A DNA stretch of 64,000 nucleotides from Saprospiraceae bacterium. GTDB lineage: Bacteria > Bacteroidota > Bacteroidia > Chitinophagales > Saprospiraceae. The translations under genes were made by a program, and so were the position numbers. The first letter of the stretch is position 1, and the number at the start of each line of letters is the position of its first letter. Of this stretch, positions 59,435-64,000 are shown piece by piece. The DNA lies in NCBI GenBank assembly GCA_021738725.1, contig JAIPBE010000003.1, forward strand, positions 1-64,000. Direction: 5' to 3'. The notes beneath the pieces are model-generated. The model did not search any database. It was given only the letters and a program-made list of their open reading frames with translations, and was not told the DNA's origin.

Positions 59435-60301
59435 TTATTCGTTGATGCGTGAGGTGACCGGGTAACGCAGCCCTTTGTAGCTCTTCAACACGGCTTTCAC
59501 CGATCCTACAGATACAGGTGATTCGATCAGGAGAGGGATGTGGTTCGAATCATCTGATGCATATATTTTCATCTCATTTCCTTCCTCAAAAACATGTCCT
59601 GGAATGGTTTGGGGTGTAAAGCTGAGGGCTTTGAAAAGACCCTGTCCTCTCACATCCAATTGATGCACTTTCCCGTCAAACGCAACCTTCAGAGGATACT
59701 CTTCCCGATCCAAAAAGACTCTGACAGGGAATATGAATCCACTCTTGCGATCATTAAAATTCTGATTTCGGGTATAATAGATAGAGGAGAGGATGTCATG
59801 AGCACATCCGGACAGATCAAACTGGCGTACCTCGAGTGGATGCTTGCCTCGCTTTCGCCGGGAGGTAACCGCATGGGTAGTTGGAGAATAACTCACTTCT
59901 TCATGCAGCGAATAGTTTCCCTCTTTGACATCTCTGATCGTATGAATGGGCTGGAGTGTTTGCTTGTCCACAATGGCCTCGTAGTAGTCACGAACCTTAA
60001 AAAACCACTCGTAACTCGAATACGTACGTCCTTTCGCAGACAGCTTGTAGGTGCTTCCTTGATCCTCAACCTTAAATGTTACTTCTCCTGCGGACAGCCA
60101 GACAAAATTCCAGTTGTAGTAGATCTTGTAAACGACCTCCTCTCCACCCAGAAAGGCAATATTCTCCGTCGAACACAGATCAAATTCTTTGGCTTCGGTG
60201 GTATCTACCTGTTGATCCACCTGTCCGTTTGGTTGGATGGGCAGAAAAAACAAGAACCCCAGTAACAGGATATTAGTGAAGACGGTATGTAGTACGTACA
60301 T
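59435..60301 (-). CDS. DUF3108 domain-containing protein
   Basis: GGEEVVYKIYYNWNFVWLSAGEVTFKV, RVFLDREEYPLKVAFDG. Confidence 0.82.
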   Translation of the reverse strand: MYVLHTVFTNILLLGFLFFLPIQPNGQVDQQVDTTEAKEFDLCSTENIAFLGGEEVVYKIYYNWNFVWLSAGEVTFKVEDQGSTYKLSAKGRTYSSYEWFFKVRDYYEAIVDKQTLQPIHTIRDVKEGNYSLHEEVSYSPTTHAVTSRRKRGKHPLEVRQFDLSGCAHDILSSIYYTRNQNFNDRKSGFIFPVRVFLDREEYPLKVAFDGKVHQLDVRGQGLFKALSFTPQTIPGHVFEEGNEMKIYASDDSNHIPLLIESPVSVGSVKAVLKSYKGLRYPVTSRINE

Positions 60302-61244
60302 CTGGTAGTTGTTTATAAAGGTTATTACTGAAGAGGATAGTGCCTCCAATGAAACCTGGAATCAGCAAGTTGATCAGCCACAAGAGGAGAGAAGCTGTCG
60401 CTGCCTGTACAGGCTCGATCACCATGATCCCACCCAATATGACAGCAAATTGGATCCGGGCCATCCATCCCAATGCCGGGGGAAGAGGTAGGACGGTTTG
60501 TAAAAAAAAGATGGCGAAGGCAAAAATGAACAGATGTGTAACCGGTAGGTCCAAACCGACAAAAGACAAAAGCAACACAAACTGGATACTATAGGTAGCA
60601 TACCTTAATAACGCCCAACCCCCTGCACTCGTTACAGCTGCAGTTCCTAAAATATTCCTAAAATGTTCGATGGTTTCCTTAAAGAATCGATTCAAATGCT
60701 GGTTATAACGCAAAAAGATCAACCCTATGATCAGGACTGCCAAACAGACAACGACAGACACCCAGGACCATTCCACCAGGCCTCTGACCATATCCATTTG
60801 CCCGGAAAACAATACGATACATAGGCCAATCATAGTGATCCAGATGGTCTGAAGCAGACTGCCGGTCATCGTTGCACTGACTACTGCGGGGCGCTCATCT
60901 GCCGGAAAAAACAACATTCTTCCTGCAAATTCGCCCATTCGATTGGGTAGAAACATCGACACGGTAATACCTGCCAGCACACTCTGGCAGGTCTTTAATA
61001 GGGGAAATGCACTGGTTTTGCCTAATAACACATGAAATTTTTTCATCTCCAGGCCCCAATTCACCGGAACCAGGAGGATCGCCCATATCAGGGATGGCCA
61101 GGACAGAGGCCAGGTCTCCACATTCAATGGCCAATTTGAAGGTTCCAATCGATCAATGATCACCATCGCAAATCCGAAGGTCAACCCCAGAAATAACCCG
61201 ATGCGGATGTACTTCATTGCAGATGAGGGCATGCCAAGCTCCAT
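60273..61244 (-). CDS. Lysylphosphatidylglycerol synthase TM-region/UPF0104-like membrane protein
   Basis: Multi-TM; LVPVNWGLEMKKFHVLLG, FLPNRMGEFAGRMLFF. Confidence 0.8.
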   Translation of the reverse strand: MELGMPSSAMKYIRIGLFLGLTFGFAMVIIDRLEPSNWPLNVETWPLSWPSLIWAILLVPVNWGLEMKKFHVLLGKTSAFPLLKTCQSVLAGITVSMFLPNRMGEFAGRMLFFPADERPAVVSATMTGSLLQTIWITMIGLCIVLFSGQMDMVRGLVEWSWVSVVVCLAVLIIGLIFLRYNQHLNRFFKETIEHFRNILGTAAVTSAGGWALLRYATYSIQFVLLLSFVGLDLPVTHLFIFAFAIFFLQTVLPLPPALGWMARIQFAVILGGIMVIEPVQAATASLLLWLINLLIPGFIGGTILFSNNLYKQLPDVRTTYRLH

Positions 61245-61273
61245 AAGGTTAAAAGTATAACTAATTTTAGGCG

Positions 61274-61837
61274 ATGAGTCACTCACCCCTTCGAATCCTG
61301 GGAATCGACCCCGGTACCAATTTTCTCGGATATGGCGTTCTGGATGTAAAAGGGAAAACCCTGCATGTCCTGGAATCGGGTGTACTGACCTTAACGCATC
61401 TGAGTTCATCTTCAGAAAAACTCAAGCGTATTTTTGAACGGACACGGACGTTGATCCTGCAGCATGAACCGCATGAATTGGCAATTGAAGCTCCGTTCTT
61501 TGGAAAGAATATTCAATCCATGCTCAAACTTGGAAGAGCCCAGGGTGTGTCCATCGCTGCGGCGCTTTCACAGAATATTCCCTACACGGAATATGCACCC
61601 CGACGGATCAAACAAGCGGTCACCGGGAAAGGAGGGGCCACCAAGGATCAGGTGGCTGCCATGCTGGAACATATCCTGAAGATCCCGGTTCGTGGTGAAT
61701 TGAGTGAAGATGCCAGCGATGCACTGGGGGTTGCTGTGTGTCACTACTATCAGTTGACTGGGAAGTTTTCAGCCCCTGAAAAAGGCAACAGCTGGTCCTC
61801 TTTCATCAAACAAAACCCGAAACGGCTCCTGCCCTAA
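61274..61837 (+). CDS. ruvC: Crossover junction endodeoxyribonuclease RuvC
   Basis: RILGIDPGTNFLGYGVLD, AIEAPFFGKNIQSMLKLGRAQG, DASDALGVAVCH. Confidence 0.97.
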   Translation: MSHSPLRILGIDPGTNFLGYGVLDVKGKTLHVLESGVLTLTHLSSSSEKLKRIFERTRTLILQHEPHELAIEAPFFGKNIQSMLKLGRAQGVSIAAALSQNIPYTEYAPRRIKQAVTGKGGATKDQVAAMLEHILKIPVRGELSEDASDALGVAVCHYYQLTGKFSAPEKGNSWSSFIKQNPKRLLP

Positions 61838-62235
61838 TTGGAAAGTATTCGGGCTTGTATCTTCTCCGCCAATGCCTGCATCTCTTCCGGCGACACTTCG
61901 ACGGGAGGGTTTTTGAAATTGATGTCACTGACCTGGTTGATAGGAACAAGATGAATGTGGGTGTGGGGGACTTCCAAACCGATCACAGCCACACCGATCC
62001 GAGCACATGTCACCTCCTGCTCCAGGGCCAGAGCCACCTGCTTGGCAAAGAGCATCAAACCGGAAAGCTCGCCATCCTCCATACGGAAGATATAATCAGA
62101 CTCCTTTTTAGGAATGACCAGCGTGTGACCTTTGGCCAGGGGACGAATATCCAGAAACGCGAGATAAGCATCGTTCTCTGCGACCCGATAACAGGGAATC
62201 TCCCCTTCAATGATTCGTGTAAAAAGGGTAGGCAT
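61834..62235 (-). CDS. HIT family protein
   Basis: TRIIEGEIPCYRVAENDAYLAFLDIRPLAKGHTLVIPKKE; HTHIHLVP. Confidence 0.96.
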   Translation of the reverse strand: MPTLFTRIIEGEIPCYRVAENDAYLAFLDIRPLAKGHTLVIPKKESDYIFRMEDGELSGLMLFAKQVALALEQEVTCARIGVAVIGLEVPHTHIHLVPINQVSDINFKNPPVEVSPEEMQALAEKIQARILSN

Positions 62236-62239
62236 GACC

Positions 62240-62722
62240 TTATTGCGGTTTGGCAGAAATGTCCTTGATCAAAAAAGACACTGTACCTGCCGGCGTTTCC
62301 ACCAGAGCTGTATCGCCGACGGCTTTACCAAGCAAGCCTTGTCCGATCGGTGAGCTGGCGGAAATCTTTTTCAGTTTGAGATCAGCTTCCGATTCAGAGA
62401 CCAATTGGTAGGTCATTTCCTTGCCCGTTTTTTCATTGGCAATCGTCACATAAGCCAGAAGAACGACCTTGCTGGTATCCAGCTGGGTTTCATCCAGAAT
62501 GCGGACGTTAGCCAGGACCTTTTCCAACTCGTTTATCTTCATTTCGAGCATACCCTGAGCATCCTTGGCCGCATCATACTCTGCGTTCTCTGAAAGATCT
62601 CCTTTCTCCCTGGCTTCAGCGATGGCCGTCGAAATTTCCTTCCTACCGGAAGTTTTCATCTCTTCAAGCTCGCCTTTGAGGCGATCGTAACCCTCTTGTG
62701 TGAGGTAGGTAATTTGAGACAT
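62240..62722 (-). CDS. greA: Transcription elongation factor GreA
   Basis: YLTQEGYDRLKGELEEM, EAREKGDLSENAEYDAAKD, SPIGQGLLGKAVGD. Confidence 0.97.
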   Translation of the reverse strand: MSQITYLTQEGYDRLKGELEEMKTSGRKEISTAIAEAREKGDLSENAEYDAAKDAQGMLEMKINELEKVLANVRILDETQLDTSKVVLLAYVTIANEKTGKEMTYQLVSESEADLKLKKISASSPIGQGLLGKAVGDTALVETPAGTVSFLIKDISAKPQ

Positions 62723-62831
62723 AACAAAATCGTTCAAATGGTAAAAACCGAATAGAATGTACGGAACTTCTGTGAACCTTGAATAAATGGGGCTCAAAAA
62801 GACCACATTCGTCGGCTAGACATATAACACA

Positions 62832-62863
62832 AAGAACGCTTCTGCCTGGACAGAAACGTTCTT
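62832..62863 (-). terminator. Hairpin downstream of the PorV/PorQ-family gene
   Basis: aagaacgcttctg-cctgga-cagaaacgttctt, 13-bp stem with one wobble. Confidence 0.5.
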
Positions 62864-62893
62864 CACGACCCAAAATTAGGGTTTATTTAGTTC

Positions 62894-63940
62894 TTATAGG
62901 TTGATCCGTACACCTAAGTTGTGCGTTCCCTTATAGATCTTGGTCACGCGATACCCATAGTCGATTGCCAACATATGCTCGGGATTATCCCGGTTGATGG
63001 GTAGCACAAGACTGGCTCCTGCAGCAACACCGGTATAAAGGGGGCTGCTATCAGCTGTTGTAGAAGTAGTGCCAATTTCATAACGGTATGCGCCCCGAAC
63101 AATGAACATCTCCCGGATCGCCAGTTCAATGCCACCACCGAGGTTATCCCGGGAGAAGGAATTTGAAGTGAAATTACCCAATGCAGTCAGTCGGTTACGC
63201 TCTCCCAGGTAAAAATCATAAGAGAGACCGATATTCAGCATGGATGGCAATTCAAACCGAGAAACCCGTTGCAGGATACGGATGGTGGTTCCATTCGAAT
63301 TTGGATTGGGTACTTCCAATGAAAGACCTTCTCCATTAAAACGAAGTGGTCCTCCGACGTTACGAAGGGAGATTCCCATCTTGAAGTTATCACGTTCGCC
63401 AGTCACGTACTGTACACCTGCATCCAGCGCAAATCCAAAGGCACTCACGTTGGAAAGACCTTCGGAAACACCGCGGCCAAGAATACCGACAGATACTTTA
63501 TTGGCAAACATATGGGAGTATCCCATTCCGATATTGAAATAGGAAGGCGAGAAGGTCGCACCCGTACCACCAGGTTGTGCATCTGTGGTTACGTTAATAT
63601 CGCCAAAACTCATGCTCATCAAACTCAGTCCGAATGCACCATTCTTACCAACCTTTTGAGCCAATCCTACAGCATTAAAACTGATGTCTGCACCTTCCAG
63701 ATAGCGCGTATGTGCAATATTGACCTCTGTGCGATTGATTCGTGACAATCCGGCTACATTCAACCGCATTGCCTCAACTCCAGTAACGAAACTGGTATTG
63801 AGCCCATGAACTCCGGCCATCCGGGCCCAAGGCACCATCAACAACTGCGCAGCTCCGGCCTCTCCCTGACGATCAGGGTTGCCGGCAAACAGGAAACTGG
63901 TCAGGCAGATCCCAAACAAGGCAGCGTATAACTTCTTCAT
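62894..63940 (-). CDS. PorV/PorQ family outer-membrane protein (T9SS-associated)
   Basis: Signal peptide; NPDRQGEAGAAQLLMVPWARMAGVHGLNTSFVTGVEAMRLNVAGLSRIN; FadL/PorV-like barrel. Confidence 0.75.
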   Translation of the reverse strand: MKKLYAALFGICLTSFLFAGNPDRQGEAGAAQLLMVPWARMAGVHGLNTSFVTGVEAMRLNVAGLSRINRTEVNIAHTRYLEGADISFNAVGLAQKVGKNGAFGLSLMSMSFGDINVTTDAQPGGTGATFSPSYFNIGMGYSHMFANKVSVGILGRGVSEGLSNVSAFGFALDAGVQYVTGERDNFKMGISLRNVGGPLRFNGEGLSLEVPNPNSNGTTIRILQRVSRFELPSMLNIGLSYDFYLGERNRLTALGNFTSNSFSRDNLGGGIELAIREMFIVRGAYRYEIGTTSTTADSSPLYTGVAAGASLVLPINRDNPEHMLAIDYGYRVTKIYKGTHNLGVRINL

Positions 63941-64000
63941 AGAAACCCGTTTTCTGGTTTTGCTTTGAGGGGTATAAAGAGGACTGGGAGCATTCTGGCA

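Noticed and set aside
1-64000. tRNA/rRNA genes, prophage, integrase or transposase
   Set aside because: None recognized by eye in sequence or ORF translations; tRNAscan/Infernal would be needed for certainty.

Overview
The window is a 64-kb chromosomal segment of a Bacteroidota bacterium, probably Saprospiria/Lewinella-like. Lineage indicators are TAnnTTTG promoters, type IX secretion (T9SS) genes, a MurF-alanine racemase fusion and a gcvH-vanZ-tonB run. Gene density is high. Nearly all content is housekeeping or lineage-typical: prs, rplY, adk, obgE, uvrC, sprA, ruvA, methylmalonyl-CoA mutase, M16 peptidase, a T9SS substrate, acyl-CoA dehydrogenase, three tandem TonB genes, gcvH, citrate synthase, purD, murF-alr, PpiD/SurA foldases, a POT transporter, ruvC, greA and a PorV/PorQ-family protein. 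I see no rRNA, tRNA, CRISPR array, prophage or intact transposon. The best candidates for unusual biology are: (1) a minus-strand operon at 10485-16192 encoding an SLC12/CCC-like transporter fused to a long coiled-coil region and a P-loop ATPase, an apparently frameshifted C-terminal piece, and an MscS channel, which could form an ion/volume homeostasis module; (2) an ECF sigma factor overlapping a protein with a cytoplasmic anti-sigma-like domain, one TM helix and an outer-membrane barrel-like domain (46053-47471); (3) three tandem TonB paralogs, two with long GGN-encoded poly-proline tracts; (4) a decayed GIY-YIG-like ORF and short-period repeats in the first 1.9 kb. Gene calls rest on reading the translated ORFs by eye. 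No database search was run.
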